Shown: positions 1 through 8,844, counted from the first letter of the stretch. The stretch: DNA of 64,000 nt from Mycolicibacterium hippocampi (GCF_010723735.1 NZ_BLLB01000002.1:4526001-4590000); one strand, 5' to 3'. A program made the numbers and translations. Notes: generated by a model from the letters alone, not told the origin.

Positions 1-79
1 CTGCGAACAGAGCCCTGGACTCATCACGTGGCTGACAGAGCAGAGCGTCGATTTCAAGGGCGGGCCGGTGTGCCGGCCT
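1..79. other. window edge, no assignable gene
   Basis: This short stretch lies downstream of the thioesterase stop. No reading frame in it carries recognisable protein signal. It could hold the 3' tail of a neighbour outside the window, but nothing supports a specific call. Confidence 0.3.
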
Positions 80-694
80 CTACGCGGCCGGCCCCGCCTC
101 CAACGGTGGCCGCTGCTTGGGATGGATGAACACACCCTCGGCCTGCACCGTGACCCCGTGCCCGTCGGTGATCTCCCCGACCGCGAACGTCTTGACCCCT
201 TCCACCCGCTGCACGCGGGCCTGGGCACGCAGCGGCCCCAACGGCGTGCCCCTCAGATACCGGACGGTGAGCGTGCCGGTGTAGGCGGGCCGGCCTGGCT
301 GATGCGCGGTGGCACCCAGCACATGGTCGAGCACGAGCGCACACACGCCACCGTGCACGTGACCGGCCGGACCTTCGTAGGCCGCACCGAGCACGAACTC
401 CGTCCACACCTGACCGTCCGGTTCGTGGTGCACGAACAACGGCGGCGCGACGGGGTTACGGATACCGATCGCGACGTTCCCCCAGGCGCTGCCCTGCCCG
501 TCGGGGGTCGTGCGAAGGCCGAACGATCCCGGCATGAGTTCGACGCTGAGCTGCTCACATGCAGTGTCGATGAGCTGCCTCGCCGCGAGCACCGCGGCGG
601 CATCAGCCTCGGTGCGGATGGTGACATCGATGAGTTTGCGTACCGAGACGGCCAGCGGTTCGTACACCGCCTCCAGCGGATGCGGATCAGTCAT
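80..694 (-). CDS. PaaI-type hotdog acyl-CoA thioesterase
   Basis: This 204-aa protein has a C-terminal hotdog fold. The signature AGHVHGGVCALVLDHVLG (about residues 110-127) is the family's HGG turn and central helix, which bind acyl-CoA. The likely role is hydrolysis of a medium-chain or aromatic acyl-CoA in the cytoplasm; the substrate is not readable. The ATG lies inside the end of the flavin-reductase gene with an 8-base overlap (ATGACTGA), so the two are co-transcribed and probably translationally coupled. The neighbouring steroid genes suggest lipid or steroid catabolism, which is inference. The N-terminal 50 residues look helical and are not diagnostic. Confidence 0.85.
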   Translation of the reverse strand: MTDPHPLEAVYEPLAVSVRKLIDVTIRTEADAAAVLAARQLIDTACEQLSVELMPGSFGLRTTPDGQGSAWGNVAIGIRNPVAPPLFVHHEPDGQVWTEFVLGAAYEGPAGHVHGGVCALVLDHVLGATAHQPGRPAYTGTLTVRYLRGTPLGPLRAQARVQRVEGVKTFAVGEITDGHGVTVQAEGVFIHPKQRPPLEAGPAA

Positions 695-1211
695 GGAGGT
701 CGATGCCGCCGTATCCGCCCCGGTAGAACAGCAACGGACGCCTGCCCTCGTGGGCGTGAAGGCCGGTCACCCTGGCCACGACGATGGTGTGGTCTCCAGC
801 GCCATGCTCGAATTCGACGTCGGCCTCAATAGAGGCCAGTGCGCCGTCGAGGACCGGTGCCCCGTTGTCGCCAGGTGCCCACGAGACCTCTGCGAACTTG
901 TCGACACCCGACGTGGCGAACGTTGCGCACACCGTTCGTTGGCCGACGGCCAGCACGTTGATGCAGACCCGTCCCACGGTTCGAATCAGCGGCCAGCTCG
1001 ACGAGGTGTGTGCAGGGCAGAACGAGACATAGGGCGGATCCAGCGACACCGACGTCACCGATTGGCAGGCGAAGCCGTACGGGCGGGCACCGTCATGCCC
1101 GGTGATCACCGCGACGCCGGTACAGAAATGCCCCAGCACCGCACGCATCGTCACTGCATCCGGCCGGTTGATCACGCGTGCGCCGGGCGGTTGATGGTCT
1201 GAAGTGTTCAT
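687..1211 (-). CDS. flavin reductase-domain protein (FMN-binding split barrel)
   Basis: The 174-aa product matches the flavin reductase family that supplies reduced flavin to two-component monooxygenases. Visible signs are FCTGVAVIT near residue 30, then CQSVTSVSLDPPYVSFC, and a C-terminal H-E-G-R-R-P-L-L-F-Y-R-G segment. The chosen ATG has GGAG just upstream; a longer frame to 1307 is open but has a non-typical basic N-terminus. It is the first gene of a two-gene unit with the thioesterase and is divergent from the padR gene, which may control it. No oxygenase partner is adjacent, so the monooxygenase it serves is unknown. Confidence 0.82.
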   Translation of the reverse strand: MNTSDHQPPGARVINRPDAVTMRAVLGHFCTGVAVITGHDGARPYGFACQSVTSVSLDPPYVSFCPAHTSSSWPLIRTVGRVCINVLAVGQRTVCATFATSGVDKFAEVSWAPGDNGAPVLDGALASIEADVEFEHGAGDHTIVVARVTGLHAHEGRRPLLFYRGGYGGIDLHD

Positions 1212-1323
1212 CGCTCTCCATGGCTGTCGGCTGTCTGATTGCAGAGTGTCCGGCGGGGTGGACGCACGCAACACCAACTCCCGACCACCGGTCGTCACAC
1301 GCGCCACTCAATGGTCGGGTTGC

Positions 1324-1329
1324 TAGTCT
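1324..1329 (+). promoter_or_regulatory. -10 element of a leaderless padR promoter
   Basis: TAGTCT fits the mycobacterial TANNNT -10 box. Its last base is 7 bases before the A of the padR ATG at 1336, so transcription should begin at the start codon. There is no Shine-Dalgarno sequence before that ATG. Confidence 0.6.
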
Positions 1330-1335
1330 TCCGCA

Positions 1336-2010
1336 ATGGAAGGTGACGATCCCGCGGCGAAACCGGCTCTTGCCGCGACCAGTTGGGCGATCCTGGCCAT
1401 CCTGTCGTACGAGGACGAGCTCTCGGGCTACGACGTGAAGAAGGTGACGGAATGGAGCATTCGGTATTTCTACTGGAGTCCGTCGTTCAGCCAGATCTAT
1501 GCCGAACTGAAGAAGCTCGAGAAGCTCGGCCTCGTCACCTCGCGCCTCGATCACGACAACGGTGCCCGTAGCCGCCGCCTCTACAAGATCACCGCAGCTG
1601 GGCTGCAGGCCGTGAGAGGTTGGGCCAACGATACTCCCGCTGAGCCGCCGATGTTGAAACACGGTGTGCTGCTCAGGGTTGCGTTCGGACACTTGGCCGA
1701 CCCCGGGAAGCTCAAGGAGCTGTTGCAGGAACACGTCGAATTCGCCGAGAACATGCAGCGACAGGCAGCGCACGATGCACACGGCGCCGAAACGTTGGAT
1801 GCGTGGGCCTACCCGCGTCTGGCCCTGCAGTGGGCCGCCCGGTACTACACGAACGAGCGTGAGCTCGCCCAACAGATGATCAAGGATCTCGACGAAGCCG
1901 AAGAGGCCTATGCGCGCTCCGGCGGCGCGGCCGGGGTACCCGGTCCCGGCCCGCGATACTGGCGAGAAGTCGAACAGCGGGTCGCAGCAGAAGACGAAGA
2001 ACGGTCCTAG
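1336..2010 (+). CDS. PadR-family transcriptional regulator
   Basis: The 224-aa protein has an N-terminal winged helix (about residues 14-95: WAILAILSYEDELSGYDVKK ... YAELKKLEKLGLVTSR ... RRLYKITAAG) and a C-terminal helical dimerisation region of the PadR/Vir type. PadR proteins usually repress a neighbouring operon and release DNA on binding a phenolic or hydrophobic ligand. It is divergent from the flavin reductase/thioesterase pair across 124 bp, the likely target. Its TAG stop and the TAG stop of kstD on the other strand share the palindrome CTAG (2007-2010). Confidence 0.88.
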   Translation: MEGDDPAAKPALAATSWAILAILSYEDELSGYDVKKVTEWSIRYFYWSPSFSQIYAELKKLEKLGLVTSRLDHDNGARSRRLYKITAAGLQAVRGWANDTPAEPPMLKHGVLLRVAFGHLADPGKLKELLQEHVEFAENMQRQAAHDAHGAETLDAWAYPRLALQWAARYYTNERELAQQMIKDLDEAEEAYARSGGAAGVPGPGPRYWREVEQRVAAEDEERS

Positions 2011-3713
2011 TCCTGTCCTGCTGCATCCCGGGCAGCGATGTAACCGAAGACCAGCCCCTGAGCGATCGTGGCTCCGGCGCCGGGGTAGCTCGCGCCGAAC
2101 GCATTCGCCGCGGTGTTGCCGAGGGCATACAGACCATCAACCGCGGAACCGTCTTCGCGCAGCACCCGGGCCCGGTCGTCGGCCTGTAGGCCGCCACAGG
2201 TTCCCAGATCGCTCAGCACCATCTTGACCGCGTAGAACGGTCCCTGGGTCAGCGGTCGGAGGTTCGGATTCGGGGTCACGGTCGGGTCGCCGTAGTACCG
2301 GTCGTAGGCGCTCTGTCCGCGCCGGAAGTCGGGGTCACTGCCGGCGTAGGCGCCGGAGTTGAAACGGTTGATGGTGTCGAGGAACTGCTCGCGGGGCACA
2401 CCGATCGCCGTGGCGAGGCCGCCCATATCTGCAGACTTGTGAGCGATACCCGCCTCGTACCAGCTCTGCGGGATCGGCATCCGCGGAAACAGTTCTGCAG
2501 CAAAGACATAACTGTTTCGGTACTGCTGATCGAAAATGATCCACATCGTTTCCACCGGGTTGCCCGCGCGTTCCCGTTCGAGTACACGCTGCCCGAAGGA
2601 CATGTAGTCGGCCGACTCGTTGGTGAAGCGGGCGCCTGACTGGTCGACGATCAACGACCCGGGCAGCGAGCGCTCGGCCAGCATGACCGCCGGCGCTCCG
2701 TCGGGCAGCGCGGCGACCGCGGGGAACCACCAGGATTGCTCCATCAGATCGATGGCGGCGCCAACCTCCTGGCCGATCCGGATTGCGTCGCCGGTGTTCG
2801 TCTCGGCACCCAGGCTGGCGTGTGACTCGAGGGCCTCGGACTGGAACTTCCACCGCATGCCCATGCTGTGGTCGAACCCTCCGGCAGCCAGAACGACCCC
2901 GCGCCTGGCGGCGATCGTGTAGTCCTGTCCGTTTTGTTCCACCACCGCGCCGGTGACCCTGTCACCTTCGGTCGTCACGCGGGTCAGCGTCGTGTCCGTC
3001 CAGATCGGAATGCCGGCCCGCAACACTCCGGAGAACAAGGCGGCCGCCAGTGCCTGCCCGCCCGCGACGTAGTGCCGGCCGAGCAGCAGCCCGCCGATAC
3101 CCTGCGCCAGCCGCTTCGCCACCAGAGGCAGGCCTTTGCGGGGCACCCTCGCCATCAGATTGAGCCAGCGGTAATCAGCGCCGGTGGTGGGCATCGGGAC
3201 AGAGGCCTTCATTACCCCCGGACGCAACCGGGAGCGGTATTCGCCGAGGATCGACGTGTCCAACGGTCGGCACTCGCAGGTGCGCCCCGCCGCGGAGCCG
3301 CCTGGTTTCTCAGGGTGGTAATCGGAATAGTCCTTCGCCCAGAACAGACGCATGGGCGTGGTGCGCCGCAACATCTCCACCGTCGGCGCCTGGTTGGCAA
3401 GGAATGCGCTTGCTCGCGCGGTCGAGATGGTGTCGGCAACGACTGATGAGAGATAGGTCTGAGCGCGTTCGGCGCTATCTCCGGCGCCGGCCTCGGCCAG
3501 CACCGGGCTGGCAGGCAACCACAGCGCTCCGCCCGATCGTGCGGTGGACCCGCCGACCACGGAGGACTTCTCCACGATCAGCACAGATAGGCCACGCTCG
3601 CGCGCCGCCAGGGCCGCCGCCATGCCGGTGCCTGAGCCGACGACCAGCAGGTCGACGGTGGTGTCGCGGACGGGCAATCCGGTGGGAATGGTCGAGGAGT
3701 GCGCAGTCGTCAC
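2007..3713 (-). CDS. kstD: 3-ketosteroid delta1-dehydrogenase
   Basis: This flavoenzyme introduces the C1-C2 double bond into ring A of 3-ketosteroids, a key step of sterol degradation. The 568-aa protein has an N-terminal FAD dinucleotide motif (VVGSGTGMAAALAARERG), the V-V-G-G-S-T-A-R-S-G-G-A-L-W block, and a C-terminal S-Y-P-G-A-G segment (about 541-546) that holds the tyrosine/glycine pair of the known KstD active site. A longer frame reaches an ATG at 3929 but would run into kshA. The GTG at 3713 fits family length and sits 6 bases after a TACGTT -10 box. kshA is divergent across 135 bp. Other flavoprotein dehydrogenases of this superfamily are the main alternative. Confidence 0.88.
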   Translation of the reverse strand: MTTAHSSTIPTGLPVRDTTVDLLVVGSGTGMAAALAARERGLSVLIVEKSSVVGGSTARSGGALWLPASPVLAEAGAGDSAERAQTYLSSVVADTISTARASAFLANQAPTVEMLRRTTPMRLFWAKDYSDYHPEKPGGSAAGRTCECRPLDTSILGEYRSRLRPGVMKASVPMPTTGADYRWLNLMARVPRKGLPLVAKRLAQGIGGLLLGRHYVAGGQALAAALFSGVLRAGIPIWTDTTLTRVTTEGDRVTGAVVEQNGQDYTIAARRGVVLAAGGFDHSMGMRWKFQSEALESHASLGAETNTGDAIRIGQEVGAAIDLMEQSWWFPAVAALPDGAPAVMLAERSLPGSLIVDQSGARFTNESADYMSFGQRVLERERAGNPVETMWIIFDQQYRNSYVFAAELFPRMPIPQSWYEAGIAHKSADMGGLATAIGVPREQFLDTINRFNSGAYAGSDPDFRRGQSAYDRYYGDPTVTPNPNLRPLTQGPFYAVKMVLSDLGTCGGLQADDRARVLREDGSAVDGLYALGNTAANAFGASYPGAGATIAQGLVFGYIAARDAAGQD

Positions 3714-3719
3714 AGGCGA

Positions 3720-3725
3720 AACGTA
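3720..3725 (-). promoter_or_regulatory. -10 element of a leaderless kstD promoter
   Basis: On the minus strand TACGTT is followed by 6 bases and then the GTG at 3713. This spacing fits a leaderless transcript and supports the internal start over the longer open frame. I found no AACNNGTT core of a KstR operator in this gap. Confidence 0.55.
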
Positions 3726-3848
3726 GGACAACCCGCGACTGGGTCGACCGCGCTGTCCCAATGAGCGGAAGACGGTGTCCGGCAGGGGCACAAAAACCGA
3801 TTCAATGCCTTCAACACCGACCCGAGCCAATCTATAAGGACGGTTCAG

Positions 3849-4994
3849 ATGACCACCGCCAGCCAGCATGACGAGGTTCGATTGATCGAAGCCGAGGCGG
3901 CGCCGACTCGTTTCGCCCGGGGTTGGCACTGTCTGGGGCTGACAAGGGAGTTCGGCGACGGATCACCGCATCAGGTGAACGCCTTCGGCCAGAAGCTCGT
4001 GGTCTTCCGCGGCGCGGATGGCGCAATCAACGTCCTGGACAGCTACTGCAGGCACATGGGCGGCGACCTCTCCCAGGGGCAGGTCAAGGGCAATGAGATC
4101 GCCTGCCCCTTCCACGACTGGCGCTGGGGCGGCGACGGACGGTGCAAGAACGTGCCTTACGCCCGAAGGGTGCCCCGCCTGGCCCGTACGGCCACGTGGA
4201 CGACGATGGAGCAGGACGGGATGCTCTTCGTCTGGAACGATCCGGAGCGCAAACCACCCCCCGCCGATGTCACCATTCCCCGCATCGAGGGGGCGACCAG
4301 CGACAACTGGACCGATTGGCACTGGTACACCACAGTGGTCAACACCAACTGTCGCGAGATCATCGACAACGTCGTGGACATGGCCCACTTCTTCTACATT
4401 CACGGCTCGTTGCCCACCCACTTCAAGAACATCTTCGAAGATCACGTAGCCACCCAGTACATGAAGAGCGGCGCTCGACCCGATCTGGGAGATCCCGAGG
4501 GGGTCAAGCTGATCGGCACGACGTCCTTGGCGTCCTATCACGGACCTTCCTTCATGATCGATGACCTGACCTACCACTACGAAGGCACTGATCAGCGCAC
4601 CGTGCTGATCAATTGCCACTACCCCATCGATGCGAATTCCTTTGTGTTGCAGTACGGCATCGTCGTGGAGAAATCGGAGTTCCTTCCCGAAGACCTCGCG
4701 ATCCAGACGGCCGTTGCTCTCGGCGATTTCGTGAAGATGGGTTTCGAGCAGGACGTCGCTATCTGGCGCAGCAAGGCACGCATCGACAACCCCCTGTTGG
4801 TCGAAGAGGACGGGCCGGTGTATCAGCTGCGTCGCTGGTACGAGCAGTTCTACGTGGACGTCGCCGACGTCACGCCGGACATGGTGGACCGCTTCGAGTT
4901 CGAGCTGGACACCACCCGTCCGAGCGAGGCGTGGATGAAGGAGATCGAGCACAACATGGCAGCCAGGGCCGCGGTGTCGGGAACCGTGGGATGA
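3849..4994 (+). CDS. kshA: 3-ketosteroid 9alpha-hydroxylase oxygenase subunit
   Basis: This Rieske non-heme iron oxygenase hydroxylates C9 of 3-ketosteroids. With KstD it opens ring B. The 381-aa length is typical. The Rieske [2Fe-2S] ligands are C67, H69, C86 and H89 (CRHMGG and CPFHDW). The mononuclear iron site is in NVVDMAHFFYIHG, with H180 and H185, plus D302 in EQDVAIW. AAGGA lies about 9 bases before the ATG. The reductase partner KshB is not in the window. The gene overlaps the next small gene by ATGA and is divergent from kstD. It could be a paralogue of the main cholesterol KshA, acting on a different sterol or bile-acid intermediate. Confidence 0.9.
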   Translation: MTTASQHDEVRLIEAEAAPTRFARGWHCLGLTREFGDGSPHQVNAFGQKLVVFRGADGAINVLDSYCRHMGGDLSQGQVKGNEIACPFHDWRWGGDGRCKNVPYARRVPRLARTATWTTMEQDGMLFVWNDPERKPPPADVTIPRIEGATSDNWTDWHWYTTVVNTNCREIIDNVVDMAHFFYIHGSLPTHFKNIFEDHVATQYMKSGARPDLGDPEGVKLIGTTSLASYHGPSFMIDDLTYHYEGTDQRTVLINCHYPIDANSFVLQYGIVVEKSEFLPEDLAIQTAVALGDFVKMGFEQDVAIWRSKARIDNPLLVEEDGPVYQLRRWYEQFYVDVADVTPDMVDRFEFELDTTRPSEAWMKEIEHNMAARAAVSGTVG

Positions 4995-5284
4995 CCCTGC
5001 GCGCCGACAACAGGCTCGCCGAGGCCCCCATGACGATGGTGGATTGCGGGCGATGCGCGGCCCGCGTCATGGTGCGCAAGAGCAGCTGGAATCAAACCAG
5101 CGTGCAATGGGATGCGGCGGCCTCGGAGAGTTGCCTCGAGCGAGATGCCGCAGAGCAGCTCGCGCCGACTGGGGAACACGAACTCTTTCTCGCGTGCACG
5201 GCGCTGAGCATCTCGATTTCCGACGCGGTGCGCCGCGGCGAATTGCCGATCGTCGACCAGGATTCCACTGTCAGCGGACGATGA
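4991..5284 (+). CDS. small cysteine-containing protein coupled to kshA
   Basis: This 97-aa frame starts in an ATGA overlap with the kshA stop, which is good evidence for real, coupled translation. I do not recognise a named family. The sequence shows a CGRC pair at residues 19-22, a third cysteine about 28 residues later (ESCLER) and a fourth in LACTALS, which could bind metal or an Fe-S cluster. Its position suggests an accessory or redox partner of the oxygenase, but that is inference. Its 3' end overlaps the convergent SDR gene by 14 bases. Confidence 0.6.
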   Translation: MTLRADNRLAEAPMTMVDCGRCAARVMVRKSSWNQTSVQWDAAASESCLERDAAEQLAPTGEHELFLACTALSISISDAVRRGELPIVDQDSTVSGR

Positions 5285-6077
5285 CAGAACTCGGCTCCCT
5301 TGGGGCTCCCAACATCTCGCGGTGCGAAGGCGGCCTACGGCCCCCCTCGTCGGTGACCCCGTACCGCTGCGCCAGTTCCGCACCGATCACCGTCTGGCCG
5401 CTGAGCTCACCCAGAGTCGGATCGTAGTACAGCGCATCGATGAGGTGGCCGGTGAACTCCGGGGTCTCGGCCTGCTCGGCGAACTCCGCCAGCGCGTCCT
5501 GATTGTCGTGGAAGGCCGAACGCAGCTTGTCGGTCAACAGGATTCCCATCCAGATCGACACCGTTGTGACGGCGGTGCCGCGGAAGTCGACCGCCATGTC
5601 GGCGGCCATCTTGTCGACGCCGGCCTTCTGTGCCCCGTAGGCCGGGCCGTGCATGTAGCAGACCGACCCCGGCGAGGAGGTGAAGACGATCAGCCCGCGG
5701 TCCGCGGCCAGCAGCAGCGGAGCGGCGTGCCAGGCCGCGATGTAGGACGACCGCAGACCGACGTCCAGCACGTCGGCCAGCTCGCGGGGCTTCTCCCAGA
5801 ACGGTGCCGCGCCGATCAGATCGTCGGAGATGACCGCGGCGTTGTTCACCAACAGATCCAGCCGGTCACACTCCTGGCTCACCCGCTCGAACAGCCGCTC
5901 GACGGCGGCATCGTCCCGATGGTCGAGCGGGACCGCGACGACGCCCTCGGGCGCGTCGAGCATGCTGCGCCCCGTCCCGTACACCCGCCAACCGTTGGCC
6001 GCCAGTGCAGTCGCAATGCCGCGTCCGGCGCCCCGGCTGGCACCGGTCACCACGGCTACCGGGGCCGGGTCAGTCAT
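5271..6077 (-). CDS. short-chain dehydrogenase/reductase
   Basis: This classical SDR of 268 aa should use NAD(P)H to oxidise or reduce an alcohol/ketone in the cytoplasm. It shows the cofactor motif TGASRGAGRGIA near residue 11, LLVNNAA in the middle and the catalytic S...YxxxK set in FTSSPGSVCYMHGPAYGAQK. Steroid dehydrogenases belong to this family and the kstD/kshA genes are adjacent, so a steroid substrate is plausible but not shown. A TAGGGT -10 box 7 bases upstream of the ATG indicates a leaderless mRNA. The gene is divergent from the DapB-like gene. Confidence 0.85.
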   Translation of the reverse strand: MTDPAPVAVVTGASRGAGRGIATALAANGWRVYGTGRSMLDAPEGVVAVPLDHRDDAAVERLFERVSQECDRLDLLVNNAAVISDDLIGAAPFWEKPRELADVLDVGLRSSYIAAWHAAPLLLAADRGLIVFTSSPGSVCYMHGPAYGAQKAGVDKMAADMAVDFRGTAVTTVSIWMGILLTDKLRSAFHDNQDALAEFAEQAETPEFTGHLIDALYYDPTLGELSGQTVIGAELAQRYGVTDEGGRRPPSHREMLGAPREPSSVIVR

Positions 6078-6084
6078 GTGACCA

Positions 6085-6090
6085 ACCCTA
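6085..6090 (-). promoter_or_regulatory. -10 element of a leaderless SDR promoter
   Basis: On the minus strand TAGGGT is followed by 7 bases and the ATG at 6077, the usual spacing for a leaderless mycobacterial transcript. Confidence 0.55.
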
Positions 6091-6136
6091 GAGGCAGTAG
6101 CTTCATCTGTTGACCCACTCTCGACGAGGAGATGTC

Positions 6137-7195
6137 ATGAGCAGAGCTCACCCCGACCCACCGCTACGTGTCATCCAGTGGACCACCGGCAACATCGGGC
6201 GACGGTCACTGCATGCCATCATCGGTCGCGACGACATGGAACTGGTCGGCGTGTTCGCCCATGGCGCCGACAAGGTCGGAGTCGACGCGGCGGAGCTGTC
6301 CGGGTGGCCTGAACCCACCGGGGTGACGGCGACCGACAACATCGAGAAGCTGGTGGCGCTCAAGCCTGATGCCTGTTGCTACAACCCGTTGTGGCCCAGC
6401 ATCGACGAGTTGGTCCGGCTGCTGGAGTCCGGTATCAACGTCTGCTCCAGTGCTGCCTGGATCACAGGTGGCAAGCAGTCGCCGGAGGATCTGAATCGCA
6501 TTCGAACGGCTTGCGAGAAGGGCGGTTCCACGATCTTCGGCAGCGGTGCGCATCCGGGGATGAGCAACCTGGTCGGGATGGTGCTCTCGGGCGCCTGTGA
6601 GCGCGTCGACGAGATCCGGATCACCGAATCGGTGGACTGCTCCACCTATGAGTCCGCGGGCACCCAGACCGCGATGGGCTTCTCCCAGGACCCCGACACG
6701 CCGGGCCTGGCCGAGAACGTGCGCAGGGAGAGCGAGGTGTTCGCCGAGTCCGCCGCGATGATGGCCGACGCGATCGGAGCCACGCTCGACCGGATCACGT
6801 TCGACGTGACGTTCACCGCGGCCACCGGTGACAGCGACCTCGGCTTCATGCAGATCCCGAAGGGCACCGTCGCCGGCGTGCACGGCTACCACCGCGGCTG
6901 GGTCGGCGACCGCAATGTGGTCAGCGTCGGGTTCAACTGGATCATGGGCGATCAGGTCACCCCACCCAAGCCGCTCGAGCACGGCCACGTCGTCCAGGTG
7001 TTCGGCCTGCCGAACATGCGCACCGTGGTGCACTGCCTGCCGCCCAAGGACTGGACCGAACCCGGTTTCATGGGGCTGGGCATGATCTACACCGCGATGC
7101 CGGTGACCAACGCGGTCCCCGCGGTGGTCGCCGCGGCACCGGGCATCGTGACACTGGCCGATCTGCCGCCCATCACCGGCCGCTCGGCAGTCTGA
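6137..7195 (+). CDS. dihydrodipicolinate-reductase-fold NAD(P)-dependent oxidoreductase
   Basis: The 352-aa protein begins with a Rossmann motif (VIQWTTGNIGRRSLHAI) like the DapB N-terminal domain and the 2,4-diaminopentanoate dehydrogenase-like proteins that are numerous in mycobacteria. The catalytic role and substrate are not established for this subgroup. The ATG at 6137 was preferred over an upstream TTG because GAGGAGAT precedes it at good spacing. It sits beside steroid genes, as many relatives sit in lipid-catabolic neighbourhoods, but nothing in the sequence fixes its reaction. Confidence 0.75.
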   Translation: MSRAHPDPPLRVIQWTTGNIGRRSLHAIIGRDDMELVGVFAHGADKVGVDAAELSGWPEPTGVTATDNIEKLVALKPDACCYNPLWPSIDELVRLLESGINVCSSAAWITGGKQSPEDLNRIRTACEKGGSTIFGSGAHPGMSNLVGMVLSGACERVDEIRITESVDCSTYESAGTQTAMGFSQDPDTPGLAENVRRESEVFAESAAMMADAIGATLDRITFDVTFTAATGDSDLGFMQIPKGTVAGVHGYHRGWVGDRNVVSVGFNWIMGDQVTPPKPLEHGHVVQVFGLPNMRTVVHCLPPKDWTEPGFMGLGMIYTAMPVTNAVPAVVAAAPGIVTLADLPPITGRSAV

Positions 7196-7206
7196 ATCTC
7201 ACCGCT

Positions 7207-8841
7207 TCAGAAGGGTGGTGGTTTGTTGTGTTCGGCGACGAGGTCGTCGTTGAGGCGGCGTTCGGCGGTGATGGTGTGGGCGCGGTTCTGGGCGCGGGTG
7301 TGTCGGCGTCGGGGCATCATGGCGCCGCGTTGGTCGGTGGTGGTGTTGGTGTTTCGGGGTGGGTCGCCGTCCCACAGGGCCGCGGTGGGTGGGCTCAGCG
7401 CGGGGAACAGGGCCGCCCCTGCAGGGTGGGTGGTGTAGGTGTGGCCGGTGGGGCTGGTCCAGATGATGGTGCCGTCGGGTAGTTGTCGGTCGTGCCAGCC
7501 GTTCTCGCCGGTCCAGAAGGTTTTCAGGAGGTGATGGAAGCGGCATAGGCATTTGCAGTTGGAGGCGTGGGTGGGTCCGACCGGGTAGGGCACAGTGTGG
7601 TCGATGTCGGCTTCGGTGGCTGGGGCGTCGCAGCCGGGGAAGCGGCAGGTCAGGTCGCGGCAGCGGATGAAGTCGGCCAGTGCCCGGGAGGGGGTGTAGC
7701 GCGGCTCGGGCGGGGCCAGGCCGGGGTGGGTGACGGTGCGCAGCCGGGCGCGGGCCAGCAGCGGGTCGAGCAGGACCGCGGGCAGGATCCCGGCTCCGAA
7801 CACGAACGCCGGCGACGCTGGGGTGCAGGATTCGGGCTTGTTCTCGGGCTCGCCGTTGGGCTCGTCGCCGGGACCGCCGCTGTCGTCACGGTCGCCGTCA
7901 CCGGGATCCCCGCCGCCGGACCCACCGTCGGGCCCGCTGGGTCCGGCGTCGCCGTCACCGGGATCCCCGCCGTCACTGGGATCCCCACCGTCACTGGGGC
8001 TGTCTTGGCTGGCGGCGGTGAGGGTCTCGTGGTCGGCGACGACGTAGACGACGGTGTTCTTGTCGTTGGGGTTGGCGCGGGTGGTCTCGCAGTCGGGATC
8101 TGCGCACTGGCAGCTCATGGTGGTCTGTTGGATCAGCGCGCTCAGGGCGTCGGCGCGACGCTCCTCGGCGCTGCGGGGATCACGGTCACAGACGCTGTAG
8201 GCCATCTCCTGCACACGTTTCTCGTCGAGGGCGGCGTCGGCGCTGAACAGTCGAGCCCACAGGCTGGTGTAGCCGGGTGGGTCGCCGGGGGAGCCGAATT
8301 GCACATCGCGGCGGCTGACTGATTCGCGGGCGCGGCGCAGCGCGCCGGGATCGTGGCGTTCGATCAGCGCGTCGATGGCCTGTTCGGTCTTCTTGATCGA
8401 CAGCGCGCCCCACGCACCGATCCGCTCGGCGAGTTCAGCATCCACGGCGGTCATCGCGGCGGGGTCTTCGATCAGGTAGGTGCGCCACACGATCGCCCGG
8501 ACCAGCATTTCGCTGATCAGCCCGGCGTCGAACAGTGCGGCGACCTTGGGCAGCCGATCACGCAGCGCGACCCCGCGGTGGGCCTGATGCGAGGCCAACG
8601 AGCGGGTGATGTTCTGGGCGGCGGCCAGTTCGGCGACCACGGCGGCTTCGGGGTCGAGCCACCACGATTCGCGATCCCCGGGGGGCAGGTCGGTGCGGCG
8701 GGTGAAGATCTCGGCCATCACCGACAACTTGCGCGCACACGCGGCGTTTTCGGTGCGCGCCCACCCTCGGGCGGCGTCGACCAACTCGGCATCGGTGAGC
8801 GAGGCCAGGTCCGCGGTTTCGGGGAGTCCTTCATCGAACAT
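7207..8841 (-). CDS. DUF222 / HNH endonuclease protein (13E12 repeat family)
   Basis: The 544-aa protein has the DUF222 helical domain in the N-terminal half and an HNH nuclease motif near residues 395-440 (CRFPGCDAPA ... DIDHTVPY ... CRFHHLLKT), the architecture of the mycobacterial 13E12 repeat family. The two parts are joined by a low-complexity linker rich in Gly, Asp, Ser and Pro. The ATG at 8841 was chosen because a TAGTGT -10 box lies 7 bases upstream, inside a perfect LexA operator, so it should be induced by DNA damage. The family's biological role is unclear; genome-mobile or repair-associated functions have been proposed. Confidence 0.85.
   Translation of the reverse strand: MFDEGLPETADLASLTDAELVDAARGWARTENAACARKLSVMAEIFTRRTDLPPGDRESWWLDPEAAVVAELAAAQNITRSLASHQAHRGVALRDRLPKVAALFDAGLISEMLVRAIVWRTYLIEDPAAMTAVDAELAERIGAWGALSIKKTEQAIDALIERHDPGALRRARESVSRRDVQFGSPGDPPGYTSLWARLFSADAALDEKRVQEMAYSVCDRDPRSAEERRADALSALIQQTTMSCQCADPDCETTRANPNDKNTVVYVVADHETLTAASQDSPSDGGDPSDGGDPGDGDAGPSGPDGGSGGGDPGDGDRDDSGGPGDEPNGEPENKPESCTPASPAFVFGAGILPAVLLDPLLARARLRTVTHPGLAPPEPRYTPSRALADFIRCRDLTCRFPGCDAPATEADIDHTVPYPVGPTHASNCKCLCRFHHLLKTFWTGENGWHDRQLPDGTIIWTSPTGHTYTTHPAGAALFPALSPPTAALWDGDPPRNTNTTTDQRGAMMPRRRHTRAQNRAHTITAERRLNDDLVAEHNKPPPF
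7903..8000. repeat. short imperfect tandem repeats encoding a Gly/Asp/Ser linker
   Basis: Repeats of an approximately 18-base unit of the type GGGATCCCCGCCGTCACT occur within the 13E12-family gene and encode the D-G-G-D-P-S linker. They keep the reading frame, so copy-number change would alter only linker length. Confidence 0.6.
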
Positions 8842-8844
8842 GCT

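Noticed and set aside
3714..3848. KstR operator between kstD and kshA
   Set aside because: No AACNNGTT core was found by eye in the gap.
3714..3929. N-terminal extension of kstD to an ATG at 3929
   Set aside because: It would overlap kshA by 81 bases, the extra residues are not family-like, and a -10 box precedes the GTG at 3713.
7903..8000. Possible CRISPR-like repeats
   Set aside because: Units are about 18 bases, contiguous, lie inside a coding sequence and keep its reading frame.
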